This document shows positions 28,319-36,692 of a DNA stretch of 64,000 bases, one piece after another. The DNA lies in assembly GCF_900111805.1 (NCBI RefSeq), contig NZ_FOJN01000003.1, positions 1-64,000 on the forward strand. The letters are read 5' to 3'. Under the pieces are notes generated by a model. The model was not told the DNA's origin, ran no database searches, and saw nothing but the letters and a program-made list of their open reading frames with translations. This stretch comes from Rhodococcoides kroppenstedtii. Its GTDB lineage: Bacteria > Actinomycetota > Actinomycetes > Mycobacteriales > Mycobacteriaceae. Within the stretch, counting starts at the first letter, position 1. Every line of letters begins with the position of its first letter. Both the position numbers and the translations under genes were made by a program.

Positions 28319-28840
28319 GTGAGCAGCAGCCGAGGCGATTCCCACGCCGACACCACCGTTCCGGCCGGCGTGTCCTCCATTCCGCTCACGGACGTCGACA
28401 GTCGGTCGAACCCGGCCACCGCCAGCATCGGAGCACTGGTCAAGGACGCCACCACCCAGGTCTCGACGCTCGTGCGCGCCGAGGTCGAGTTGGCCAAGGC
28501 CGAGGTCACCGGTGAGATCAAGAAGGGCCTGCAGGGCAGCGTCCTGTTCGTGCTGGCCCTCGCCGTGCTGATCTTCAGCTCGTTCTTCTTCTTCTTCTTC
28601 CTGGCGGAGCTCCTCAACACCTGGGTCGTGCGGTGGCTCGCGTTCCTCATCGTCTTCCTGATCATGGTGGCCATCACCGCGCTGCTCGCCTTTCTCGGCT
28701 ACCTGCGGGTGAAGAAGCTGCGCAAGCCCGAGAAGACCATCGACTCGCTCAAGGCCACCGCGACCGTGATCCCGGGTCAGCGCGGCTCCGACGCTCCCGA
28801 ACTGGCCGCGAAGGACGTTCGCGCCCCGCTCACCCGCTGA
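28319..28840 (+). CDS. Phage-holin-superfamily membrane protein (Rv3669-like)
   Basis: A 173-residue protein from a GTG at 28319. The core SIGALVKDATTQVSTLVRAEVELAKAEVTGEIKKG is the amphipathic helix typical of the DUF1469 putative Actinobacterial holin-X family. Two membrane helices follow, the first containing six consecutive Phe residues encoded by (TTC)6. It is not a prophage gene: no phage genes are nearby and the neighbourhood is the Rv3667-Rv3670 backbone. Function is unknown, presumably envelope-associated. The epoxide hydrolase-like gene starts 8 bases downstream, so they form one operon. Confidence 0.88.
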   Translation: MSSSRGDSHADTTVPAGVSSIPLTDVDSRSNPATASIGALVKDATTQVSTLVRAEVELAKAEVTGEIKKGLQGSVLFVLALAVLIFSSFFFFFFLAELLNTWVVRWLAFLIVFLIMVAITALLAFLGYLRVKKLRKPEKTIDSLKATATVIPGQRGSDAPELAAKDVRAPLTR

Positions 28841-28848
28841 CGCCGGCG

Positions 28849-29793
28849 GTGCCCGCACCGGATCCCGCCACGGTTCGACTCCCCGGACCGTGGCGTCACC
28901 GCGACGTGCGGGCCAACGGCATCAAGTTCCATGTCGCGGAGATCGTCCCCGACCGGTCGATCGACGACCCCACGCCCGAGCTGGTCCTGCTCGTCCACGG
29001 GTTCGCCGACCTCTGGTGCTCCTGGCGCGCGCAGGTGATCGACCTCGGCGCCGCCGGCTATCACGCCGTCGCCGTCGACCTACGGGGCTACGGGGACACC
29101 GACAAGCCACCGCGCGGGTACGACGGCTGGACCCTCGCGGGCGACATCGCCGGATTGATCCGCGCGCTCGGCCACACCGACGCCCACATCGTCGGCCACG
29201 CCGACGGTGGGTTGGTCTGCTGGGCCACGGCGGCGCTGCATCCTCGCTCGGTCCGCAGCATCGCCCTGCTCGCGTCCCCGCATCCCCTGGCGCTGCGCCG
29301 CGCGGCCGTGCGTGACCGCGGACAGCGACGCGCGCTGCTGCCCACCTTCCTGCGGTATCAACTCCCCCGCGTCCCGGAACGCGCCCTCACCGCGCAGGAC
29401 GGCGCGGAGGTGGAACGGTTGGTTCGCGAGCGCTCGTCGGAGAGGTGGCAGGGCTCGCCGGATTTCCCGACGACGGTGGACGTCATGCGGCGGGCCATCC
29501 TCGTGCCGGGGGTCGCCCACAGCACGCTGGAGTACCAGCGCTGGGCCTTCCGGAGCCAGTTCCGACCGGACGGGCGCCGGTTCGCGTCCGTCGTCGACAC
29601 CGTTCTGGACCTCCCGGCACTGCAGATCCTCGGCGGCGCCGACCCCTACGTCGTGAGCCGCACCGCCCGCCGCGACGCCCACTGGGCCCCTCGCATCACG
29701 ACGCACGAACTTCCCGGCGTCGGCCACTACGTGCACCACGAAGAGCCGGAGCGCGTCACCGAGTTGCTGCTGGAGAATCTCCGCCGCTCGTGA
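28849..29793 (+). CDS. ephE: Alpha/beta hydrolase, epoxide-hydrolase-like (Rv3670/EphE-like)
   Basis: About 314 residues from a GTG at 28849. The oxyanion-hole word is HGFADLW (50-56). The nucleophile elbow GHADGG carries Asp119 rather than Ser, as in epoxide hydrolases and dehalogenases. The catalytic His is about 293 in GVGHYVHHEEPE. The DLRGYGDTDKPP loop is also typical of epoxide hydrolases. Its substrate is unknown; the M. tuberculosis paralogues are linked to lipid epoxide detoxification. It follows the holin-like gene and overlaps the converging ThiF-like gene by 38 bases. The start is uncertain because no clear ribosome-binding site is seen. Confidence 0.85.
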   Translation: MPAPDPATVRLPGPWRHRDVRANGIKFHVAEIVPDRSIDDPTPELVLLVHGFADLWCSWRAQVIDLGAAGYHAVAVDLRGYGDTDKPPRGYDGWTLAGDIAGLIRALGHTDAHIVGHADGGLVCWATAALHPRSVRSIALLASPHPLALRRAAVRDRGQRRALLPTFLRYQLPRVPERALTAQDGAEVERLVRERSSERWQGSPDFPTTVDVMRRAILVPGVAHSTLEYQRWAFRSQFRPDGRRFASVVDTVLDLPALQILGGADPYVVSRTARRDAHWAPRITTHELPGVGHYVHHEEPERVTELLLENLRRS

Positions 29794-30796
29794 GAGGGTC
29801 CTCGAGGTGGGCCACCGCCGCGTCGAGACCGACCCGTAGCCGACCCGACGGCGGCGCCTCGCCCCGCACGAAGGCCCGGACCGCGGCAGCCACCGACGCA
29901 CCGCCGAGCGCCACGTCACCCGCCAGCTGCGGCCACGTCGACAACGACGTGCCGATGTGCGGCAGCGACGCCGCCATGCGCGGCGTGATCGACTCGGCGC
30001 CCAGGATGCGGGGTGCGAGGCGAGCGCGGTCATCCGCGGACAACGACGCGAGTCCGGCGAGGTCGAGATCGCCGAGCAGGCCGTGGAAGAACGGGCGGGC
30101 GCCGTCGAGATCGAACCGTTCGACGTCGAGGACTCCGCCGTCGCTGGTCTCCATGATCACCGGGATGCCCCGCCGACGAGCGTGCTCGCGCACGAGGAAC
30201 TTCGCCGCGACGGAATCGCATTCCTCGATGACGAGGTCGAGGCCGTCCAGGAAGTCGTCGATCACGGCCTCGTCCACTCCCGTCGGGAAGGTGCGCACCG
30301 TGAGATACGGGTCCACCTCGGCGATCCGCCGCGCAGCGACGACCGACTTGTTCACGCCGAGGTCGAACACCGTGGCCGGGACGCGGTTGAGGTTCGACAG
30401 GTCGAGTTCGTCGAAATCGGCCAGCCGCAACTCACCGCACAGTCCCTCGAGCGCCAGGGTGTGCGCCACCGCGTGACCGACGCTGAGCCCGACGACGCCG
30501 ATCCGGACATCGAGGGCGCGGGCCTGCTCGTCGAGCGTGAGTTTGTCCCGGTTCCGGTCGAGCCGCAGGCGTCGGAAGCCGACCGGGCCGAGGACCCGGA
30601 CGAGCGAGCGTCGCCACGGATAGTGCACCCACCGCACGGGCTCGTCCGGACCCGCGACGGGCGTGGGCAGGAGAGCCCCGAGCGAGAGTGCCTGCTCCGC
30701 CGTCGTGTCGATCACGGTGGTCGACTCGTCGTGCAGCAGCACCTCGGCGGCGCGGGTGTCCGCATCGTCCCGGGGATCGAACACGCGGTGGGTCAC
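29756..30796 (-). CDS. ThiF/MoeB-family (E1-like) adenylyltransferase domain protein
   Basis: A 346-residue protein. Residues about 96-140 form an E1-type Rossmann fold: RIGVVGLSVGHAVAHTLALEG, then LRLADFDELDLSNLNR with the conserved Asp and SNLNR. IEECDSVAAKFLVRE and GIPVIMETSDGG follow as in E1 proteins. No CxxC zinc sites are present, unlike MoeB and ThiF proper. The N-terminus and RNRDKLT motif recall Rv1355c-type proteins, which carry an additional nitroreductase-like half that is missing here. The role is unknown: it may adenylate a sulfur-carrier or another carboxylate. No ubiquitin-like partner is adjacent. It overlaps ephE by 38 bases at the 3' end. Confidence 0.72.
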   Translation of the reverse strand: MTHRVFDPRDDADTRAAEVLLHDESTTVIDTTAEQALSLGALLPTPVAGPDEPVRWVHYPWRRSLVRVLGPVGFRRLRLDRNRDKLTLDEQARALDVRIGVVGLSVGHAVAHTLALEGLCGELRLADFDELDLSNLNRVPATVFDLGVNKSVVAARRIAEVDPYLTVRTFPTGVDEAVIDDFLDGLDLVIEECDSVAAKFLVREHARRRGIPVIMETSDGGVLDVERFDLDGARPFFHGLLGDLDLAGLASLSADDRARLAPRILGAESITPRMAASLPHIGTSLSTWPQLAGDVALGGASVAAAVRAFVRGEAPPSGRLRVGLDAAVAHLEDPLTSGGDSPAATR

Positions 30797-30851
30797 ACGG
30801 ACTCCGTTCTGTCGTCGAAGGGCGCCGGCGGATCCACGGGCCGGCCGTCCG

Positions 30852-31970
30852 TCACGACGCTCCTCGGCGCAACACCTCGAGGCGATCGCGCCGGGACGAG
30901 ATCCCGCCGAGCGGCCACTCCACCGAATCCTCCAGGGCGAAGGCGACGCGGTCCCGGCCGGAGGTCTTCGCGGTGTACAGCGCGCGGTCCGCGGCGTAGG
31001 TCAGGCGGTCCAGCGTCGTCTCGACGTCGACCACCGCATCCGCCGAGCCGGGCCGCACGTCGGCCTGCGCGACGCCGATACTGACGGTCACGTCGCACGA
31101 CGAGCGCACGGCCTCGAGAATGTGCTCCTCGAGTCCGGTCACCGTGGCGGCCACCCGCAGGACCAAAAACTCCTCACCACCGAGCCGGGCGACGACGGCG
31201 TCGGACGGCACCTGCCGCGCGATCGCCTCCGCGACGGTCGTCAGCACGTCGTCACCCGCAGCGTGGCCACGGGTGTCGTTGACGGCCTTGAAATGGTCGA
31301 CATCGACGAGCGAGACCACGACGGACTTCCGCGTGAGGCACGCACGGGCGAGCAGCGCCTCCACCTCCGGCAGCATGCCGCGACGGTTCAACAGACCCGT
31401 CAGGGGATCGGTGTTGGCGAGAGTCTCGAGTCGCTCGGTGACCGATTCCAGGGACGTTCGCATCGCGGCGATGAGCAACGCCGGCACGATCACGGTGGTG
31501 ACTGCGGCGCCCGCGGCGACGAAGCGGACCACTCCCTCGGCACCGTTGATGCTCAGCGCGAGGGCGAGTATCACCGCGGCACCGGTCAGGGACAGAGTCA
31601 CCCGCCGAGGCGATCCCGACGCCGCGAGCGCCGGCACGACCGCGAGCATGGCGGTGACGGCGCGCGCGCCGGACGGGTCCGCGATGAGGAACGCGCACAC
31701 GGCCACGCCGAGCATGCCGCCGGATCCGAGCACGGTGAACTGACGGTCGGTCAACGTGCCCACCCGCACGGTGAAACCCACGGTCACGACGGTGAAGACG
31801 ACGATGCCGACCAGAATCGGCAGGGTGCCGGGGCGGAGGAACGTCGGTTCGAGCACCGCGATCAGCAACAGCGGCAGCGCACCGCCGGCGCTGAAGATGA
31901 CTCCCTTGGAGCGTGTGTCGAAATGCGATTCGCGCTCCGGCCGGAGACGCCGGTCGGCACGGCGTGTCAT
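30852..31970 (-). CDS. Membrane-bound GGDEF diguanylate cyclase
   Basis: Synthesises cyclic di-GMP from two GTP. From the ATG at 31968-31970 (GGGGAGGTGAGG upstream) the protein has 372 residues. About six hydrophobic helices occupy residues 25-185, then DPLTGLLNRRGMLPEVEALL opens the GGDEF domain, with active-site loop RLGGEEFLVL (GGEEF) and metal-binding VDVDHFKAVND. The usual RxxD inhibitory site five residues before GGEEF is not obvious (SDAVVARLGGEEF). No sensor domain besides the membrane part is seen. It stands alone, 55 bases upstream of the ThiF-like gene. Confidence 0.92.
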   Translation of the reverse strand: MTRRADRRLRPERESHFDTRSKGVIFSAGGALPLLLIAVLEPTFLRPGTLPILVGIVVFTVVTVGFTVRVGTLTDRQFTVLGSGGMLGVAVCAFLIADPSGARAVTAMLAVVPALAASGSPRRVTLSLTGAAVILALALSINGAEGVVRFVAAGAAVTTVIVPALLIAAMRTSLESVTERLETLANTDPLTGLLNRRGMLPEVEALLARACLTRKSVVVSLVDVDHFKAVNDTRGHAAGDDVLTTVAEAIARQVPSDAVVARLGGEEFLVLRVAATVTGLEEHILEAVRSSCDVTVSIGVAQADVRPGSADAVVDVETTLDRLTYAADRALYTAKTSGRDRVAFALEDSVEWPLGGISSRRDRLEVLRRGAS

Positions 31971-32120
31971 GCGTGCCTCACCTCCCCGGGGGACGATGCG
32001 CCGACGGAACACCGATGTCACCTCGCACCGACGAACGAGTCCGGCCACCCCCGACAGTGCGGACCCACGTCGCCACCGTACGCGGAGAACGCTGCCTGCG
32101 GCACCTCCGTCGCACAGTTC

Positions 32121-33317
32121 TCAGACGACACAGGCGCCGGTTCCGACGGCGTTCCCGTTCTGCAGGCCCAGAGCGACCTCTTCGGCGACTTCCGCTGCCG
32201 TGAGCACGAATCCGGTATCCGGATCGTCCACCGCCGCACCGAACACGACGCCCAGAACCAGACCGTCCGTGCTCATCAACGGACCGCCCGAGTTGCCCTG
32301 CCGGATCGACCCGCGCACCGTGTACACCTCTCGTTCGACGGTGCCCGTGCGATAGATGTCCGGGCCCGACAAGTTCAACGTCTCGCGCACGCGCGCGGGC
32401 GACGCCGTGTACGGGCCGCCGCCCGGGTAGCCGAGCACGACGGCGTCGGTCCCGGACTGCGCGCGCTCGGGGGCGAACTGCAGGACGTCCGCGCGCAGAC
32501 CGGGCACGGCGAGGACCGCGACGTCGATGGACGGATCGAACAGCACGACGTTCGCGTCGAGCGGACCGTCCTGCGTGTCGACGGCGACCGACGACGTCCC
32601 TGCCACGACGTGGGCGTTGGTGATGAGCCGTTCGGGTCCGATGACGAACCCGGAGCCCTCCAGCGCGCGCTGGCAACTCTGCGCGATCCCGCGAACCCGC
32701 AGGACGCTGTCCGCGACGTCGGCGGCCACCGGCGACTGCGCGACGCTCGGGTCGGGCGGGCCCACGTCCGCGACCGGGGTGCGCCCGAAGGGGCCGATGA
32801 CGTCGGGCAGTCCTGAGGTGTCGAGCAGCGCGGAGAAGTCGTTGGGAATCTCGCGCACCCAGTCCGGCGCGAGTCGGTCCACCGCGCCGAGCACCGCCGA
32901 CCCGCGGACCGCGGCGGCGATCTGCGGTTGCGAGGTGGCCGTCAGGGGCACCGCGAGCAGCCATGCAGCCACCAGTACCGCCACGGCCTGCAAACCGGCG
33001 CCGATCACGCTGTCCACGCCGCGGGCCACCGGACTGTGGATGCCGCTGCGCAGCGCGCGCCCCAGCACCATGCCGGCGATCTCGCCGACGACGACCACGA
33101 CCACGATGAGCCCGATACCGGCGAGAATGCGCAGGCGAGGTTCCTCGACGTGGACCAGCACCTTCGGAGCCAGCAGGATGCCCGCCACCGCGCCGATGAC
33201 GACGCCCAGGAAGGCGAAGGCCGACGCGACGGCGCCCTGGCGCCACCCCGAGGACGCCGCGAGCACGGCGACCAGCACGACGACGATGTCGAGCCACGTC
33301 GATCCGGTGACCGTCAC
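32121..33317 (-). CDS. marP: Membrane serine protease MarP (periplasmic, acid-resistance)
   Basis: Trypsin-fold protease tethered by four N-terminal membrane helices. The length is 398 residues from a GTG at 33315-33317. The catalytic triad is His236 (ITNAHVV), Asp265 (SIDVAVL) and Ser343 (RQGNSGGPL). Cys215 and Cys396 match the stabilising disulfide known in M. tuberculosis MarP. In that species MarP is needed for intrabacterial pH control under acid (published). It corresponds to Rv3671c. It is the last gene of a four-gene run in which each start overlaps the preceding stop; here GTGA at 33314-33317. Confidence 0.94.
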   Translation of the reverse strand: MTVTGSTWLDIVVVLVAVLAASSGWRQGAVASAFAFLGVVIGAVAGILLAPKVLVHVEEPRLRILAGIGLIVVVVVVGEIAGMVLGRALRSGIHSPVARGVDSVIGAGLQAVAVLVAAWLLAVPLTATSQPQIAAAVRGSAVLGAVDRLAPDWVREIPNDFSALLDTSGLPDVIGPFGRTPVADVGPPDPSVAQSPVAADVADSVLRVRGIAQSCQRALEGSGFVIGPERLITNAHVVAGTSSVAVDTQDGPLDANVVLFDPSIDVAVLAVPGLRADVLQFAPERAQSGTDAVVLGYPGGGPYTASPARVRETLNLSGPDIYRTGTVEREVYTVRGSIRQGNSGGPLMSTDGLVLGVVFGAAVDDPDTGFVLTAAEVAEEVALGLQNGNAVGTGACVV

Positions 33318-33994
33318 AGCAGCTCCGATCCCGCGGCGGCCAGGGCGGTCTCGAGATCTCGCACGTCCGCGGTGTCCCAGGGGACGGTCCATCCGGCCGT
33401 GTCGAGAATGCCCGCCAGCACGCCGGCGGTGAATCCCCACACCAACATGCCGCGCACGTCGAACGCCGGTCCCCGGTAGCCCAGCGGATGCCGGACGACG
33501 AATCGACGAGCCGGATCCAGCAACTCGCGCAGCGGTACCGCCTCGACCCGCGCCACCTCGGCCGTGTCGATCACCCGGACCGGCCCGGGCCGACGCCAGT
33601 AGGCCAGCACCGGCGTGACCTCGAATCCCGACGGCGGCACGAAGATCGGGTCGAACGTCGCGAGTGGATCGACCCCGTCGGCATCGAGGCCGGTCTCCTC
33701 CGCGGCCTCGCGGAGGGCCGTCCCCACGGCGCCGCCGTCGCCCGGGTCCGCGGCTCCGCCCGGAAACGCGACCTGACCGCTGTGCTGGCGCAGCGAGGAC
33801 GCCCGTTGCGTCAGCAGGACCGTCGCGTCGTCGGGCAGGGAGTCCGCGGCGGGGTCACCGCCGAACAGCACCAGCACGGCAGCAGGCCGGCCGTCCGCAT
33901 CCGGCGGTGTCTGCAGCCGGGTGATCGGATTGTCCGGGTGCTGCGCCATCGATCCGGCGTCGACGAGACCCTGCAGCCACGACGGCCCGCTCAC
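33314..33994 (-). CDS. NUDIX hydrolase, CoA pyrophosphatase type (Rv3672c-like)
   Basis: A 226-residue protein starting [16 protein letters not shown] at 33992-33994. The CoA-type context LTQRASSLRQHSGQVAFPGGAADPGD precedes the Nudix core TALREAAEETGLD with the REUxEExGU residues present. Family knowledge suggests hydrolysis of CoA or related nucleotides. The ATG overlaps the TGA of the preceding thioredoxin-like gene, and its own stop overlaps marP, which argues for coupled translation. Confidence 0.9.
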   Translation of the reverse strand: MSGPSWLQGLVDAGSMAQHPDNPITRLQTPPDADGRPAAVLVLFGGDPAADSLPDDATVLLTQRASSLRQHSGQVAFPGGAADPGDGGAVGTALREAAEETGLDADGVDPLATFDPIFVPPSGFEVTPVLAYWRRPGPVRVIDTAEVARVEAVPLRELLDPARRFVVRHPLGYRGPAFDVRGMLVWGFTAGVLAGILDTAGWTVPWDTADVRDLETALAAAGSELL

Positions 33995-34659
33995 GTGGCC
34001 ACCCCCAGTCGGGTGCGGACCGCCTCGGCGATCTCCTCGACCGACCGGAACGGTTGCGGCAGTACGGCGGCGACGTCGCCGGACGGGTCCAGCAGCACGG
34101 ACACCGGCAGCACCGCCGGCGCGCCCACCGCCGCGGCCACGGACTTGCCGCCGTCCTGCACGCCGGGGAGGCGAACGCCGTAGTCGGTGAGTCGGGCAAG
34201 CGCGCTGCCCTGCTGCGGATCCTCGTGCACCGTCAGAACGGTAACCGCATCACCGGCGCGCGCCGCGTACTGCTGCAGATACGGCAGTTCCTCGGCGCAC
34301 GGTTCGCACCAGTGCGCCCACAGATTGAGCACGACGGGCCGACCGGCCACCGCGCGCCCGAGATCGATCGGTGCGCCGTCCGCGAGGCACGTCACCTGCA
34401 GGCCGGCCAGCGGGCCGGTGGAATCCGCGGCACCACCATCGGCCGGCCGCGGACACTCCGCGAGACCCGCCGCGGCCCGCTCGGCGCCGAGGTCGACGGT
34501 CGGCGCGTCACCGGTGGCGGTGGTGCCCGCCCGGTCGCGGTACTCGGCGAAGCTGCCCGGCGTCGACACGTCGTCGTTGCGAGGCCAGATGGCGACGATC
34601 AACGCGATCACCACCACGAGCGCAGCGAGCGACCACCGAGCGGCCGACGACGGTCTCAC
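33991..34659 (-). CDS. TlpA/ResA-like membrane thioredoxin (Rv3673c-like)
   Basis: A 222-residue protein from a GTG at 34657-34659. One N-terminal membrane helix ([16 protein letters not shown]) places a thioredoxin fold outside the membrane. The active site is [15 protein letters not shown] (CxxC), and the cis-Pro region is [15 protein letters not shown]. An additional Cys pair (AECPRP and QVTCLADG) lies before the fold. It is a likely thiol-disulfide reductase for exported proteins, possibly MarP, whose disulfide is encoded in the same operon (inference). Its start overlaps the nth stop. Confidence 0.92.
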   Translation of the reverse strand: MRPSSAARWSLAALVVVIALIVAIWPRNDDVSTPGSFAEYRDRAGTTATGDAPTVDLGAERAAAGLAECPRPADGGAADSTGPLAGLQVTCLADGAPIDLGRAVAGRPVVLNLWAHWCEPCAEELPYLQQYAARAGDAVTVLTVHEDPQQGSALARLTDYGVRLPGVQDGGKSVAAAVGAPAVLPVSVLLDPSGDVAAVLPQPFRSVEEIAEAVRTRLGVAT

Positions 34660-35429
34660 CGCTCCACACCGGCCAACGCGAGAATGTGGTCGGTCTCGGG
34701 ACCGCGCACGAGGGCGGCGGCCTTGCGCGCGTCCGTGGGCCCGGTGCCGTTGGCGGGACACAGCGGAGCGAGCAGACAGACGCCGCACGCGGGCGTCCGG
34801 GCATGACAGACCCGGCGGCCGTGGAAGATCACGCGGTGCGAGAGCACCGTCCAGTCCTTTTTCGGAATCAACGCACCCACCGCGTGCTCGACCTTGACCG
34901 GATCTTCGTCGGCGGTCCATTCCCATCGGCGCACGAGCCGACCGAAGTGCGTGTCGACGGTGATCCCCGGGACGTCGAACGCGTTGCCGAGCACGACGTT
35001 GGCCGTCTTGCGACCGATCCCCGGCAGGGTGACGAGGTCCTTCAAGCGGGGCGGGACCTCGCCGTCGAACCGCTCGAGCAGCTCCCGACCCAGGCCGATC
35101 AGCGACGTCGCCTTGTTCCGGTAGAAGCCGGTGGAGCGGATGTACTCCTCGAGTTCCGTCCGGTCCGCCTCCGCGTAGTCCCGCGCCGAGCGGTACCGGG
35201 CGAACAACGCGGGCGTCGTCTCGTTCACCCGCTTGTCCGTGCACTGCGCCGACAGGATCGTCGCCACCGCGAGCTCGAGCGGCGTGGTGAAGTCCAGCTC
35301 ACAGTAGACATGCGGGAACACCTCGCCCAGCTGTCGGTACATCCGCCGGGCGCGGCGCGTCAACGCCAGCGGAGTCTCCGACCGAATACCCACGTGAGGG
35401 CTGTTTCCGGGTGTTCTGGGCACGACCAC
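34656..35429 (-). CDS. nth: Endonuclease III
   Basis: A bifunctional base-excision glycosylase/AP lyase for oxidised pyrimidines. The 257-residue frame from a GTG at 35427-35429 has the helix-hairpin-helix [17 protein letters not shown] with the catalytic Lys, the catalytic Asp in VDTHFGRL, and the iron-sulfur cluster cysteines in [17 protein letters not shown] (C-x6-C-x2-C-x5-C). A GTG at 35391-35393 is an equally plausible start, since neither has a strong ribosome-binding site. It corresponds to Rv3674c and leads the operon to marP. Confidence 0.95.
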   Translation of the reverse strand: MVVPRTPGNSPHVGIRSETPLALTRRARRMYRQLGEVFPHVYCELDFTTPLELAVATILSAQCTDKRVNETTPALFARYRSARDYAEADRTELEEYIRSTGFYRNKATSLIGLGRELLERFDGEVPPRLKDLVTLPGIGRKTANVVLGNAFDVPGITVDTHFGRLVRRWEWTADEDPVKVEHAVGALIPKKDWTVLSHRVIFHGRRVCHARTPACGVCLLAPLCPANGTGPTDARKAAALVRGPETDHILALAGVER

Positions 35430-35549
35430 GACTCTACGGACACGCTCCGACAGAGCCCTCGATCCGTCCGGCGGACCACCCCGCCGCCGTGGCCGAGGCG
35501 GGTCGCCACCGTGTTCTCCCCGTGACCGAGGCAGTGTTTACTCCTCGGT

Positions 35550-35822
35550 ATGCAAGCTCTCGCTGTAGTGCTGTTCCCGGTCTTGCTGATGCTGTTCGCG
35601 CTCGCCATGGAGCGCTTCGAGGTCCGCCTCAACCGCGTCGGCGTCCGCGAGCAGGAAGTGCAGGAGTTCCTCGACGCCGCCAGCTCCTCCGAGGTGGCGA
35701 CGCTCGCGGCCGAGGGCTTCCCGCACGCCCTCGCGCGCTTCAAGACCCGTCGTCGGCGCGGCGGCGAGGTCGCCGACGACGACATCGCCATGCTCGACGA
35801 CAGGGCGCGCCGCGCCAGCTGA
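35550..35822 (+). CDS. Small membrane-anchored protein (Rv3675-like)
   Basis: A 90-residue protein starting MQALAVVLFPVLLMLFALAM, one N-terminal membrane helix. A cytosolic helical part (ERFEVRLNRVGVREQEVQEFLDAASSSEV) and a basic RFKTRRRRGGEV stretch follow. It is conserved by position between nth and crp in mycobacteria (Rv3675) but has no known function. It is divergent from nth and 127 bases upstream of crp. A promoter-like TAGACT (TANNNT) for crp lies in that gap near 35870. Confidence 0.8.
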   Translation: MQALAVVLFPVLLMLFALAMERFEVRLNRVGVREQEVQEFLDAASSSEVATLAAEGFPHALARFKTRRRRGGEVADDDIAMLDDRARRAS

Positions 35823-35949
35823 CACACCCGTGGGTGGCCGTGCTCACTCCCCGACCGCCCGAGCGACGTAGACTTCCCTCCCGGTACGACTGGACGCAGT
35901 CGGATGGCTACGAACGGCGCAGTCATTCGCGGATCGGCAAGGAGCACAC

Positions 35950-36624
35950 GTGGACGAGGTTCTGGCACGGGCCGGCATCTTCCAAGGGGTCGAGCCGTCG
36001 GCGGTGTCGGCGCTCACGAAGCAGCTGCAGCCCGTCGACTTTCCGCGTGGACACGTGGTCTTCAACGAGGGCGAGCCCGGGGACCGCCTCTACATCATCG
36101 TGAGCGGCAAGGTGAAGCTCGGCCGCCGCTCCCCGGACGGCCGCGAGAACCTCCTGACGATCATGGGACCGTCCGACATGTTCGGCGAGCTGTCCATCTT
36201 CGATCCGGGCCCGCGCACGTCCACCGCCACCACGGTCACCGAGGTCCGCGCCGTGAGCATGGACCGCGACGCTCTGAAGGCCTGGATCGATCAGCGTCCG
36301 GAGATCGCCGAGCAGTTGCTCCGCGTGCTCGCACGTCGCCTCCGTCGCACCAACAACAGCCTCGCCGACCTGATCTTCACCGACGTGCCCGGTCGCGTCG
36401 CCAAGGCACTGCTGCAGCTCGCGCAGCGTTTCGGCACCCAGGAGGCCGGCTCCCTGCGCGTGGTGCACGACCTCACGCAGGAGGAGATCGCGCAGCTCGT
36501 CGGCGCCTCCCGCGAGACCGTCAACAAGGCGCTGGCCGACTTCGCACACCGGGGTTGGTTACGCCTCGAGGGCAAGAGCGTTCTGATCTCCGACTCCGAG
36601 CGCCTGGCGCGTCGCGCCCGATAG
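35950..36624 (+). CDS. crp: cAMP receptor protein family transcription factor
   Basis: A 224-residue protein from a GTG at 35950 with AAGGAG upstream, orthologous by position to Rv3676. The cyclic-nucleotide barrel has [16 protein letters not shown] and the phosphate-binding cassette [18 protein letters not shown]. The dimer helix is followed by a winged helix-turn-helix [21 protein letters not shown] with the recognition-helix Arg-Glu. It should bind TGTGA-N6-TCACA-like sites; two such sites are in this window (17846 and 54096). The final codons and stop are part of a 23-base tandem repeat. Confidence 0.96.
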   Translation: MDEVLARAGIFQGVEPSAVSALTKQLQPVDFPRGHVVFNEGEPGDRLYIIVSGKVKLGRRSPDGRENLLTIMGPSDMFGELSIFDPGPRTSTATTVTEVRAVSMDRDALKAWIDQRPEIAEQLLRVLARRLRRTNNSLADLIFTDVPGRVAKALLQLAQRFGTQEAGSLRVVHDLTQEEIAQLVGASRETVNKALADFAHRGWLRLEGKSVLISDSERLARRAR

Positions 36625-36675
36625 TCGCAGCGCGTCGCGCCCGATAGTCGCAGCGCGTCGCGCCCGACAGTCGCG
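36607..36675. repeat. Three tandem 23-base units spanning the crp stop codon
   Basis: Unit 36607-36629 is repeated exactly at 36630-36652 and with a C-for-T change at 36653-36675. The unit begins GCGCGTCGCGCCCGATAGTC, so each copy carries the last crp codons (Arg-Arg-Ala-Arg) and a TAG or its variant. A further partial copy follows to about 36690, just before the MBL gene stop. Confidence 0.9.
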
Positions 36676-36692
36676 CCCGATGACGACAGCGG

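Noticed and set aside
28319-28840. Prophage remnant suggested by a holin-like protein
   Set aside because: No endolysin, portal, integrase or att-like repeats nearby; the family is a chromosomal actinobacterial membrane protein at a conserved locus.
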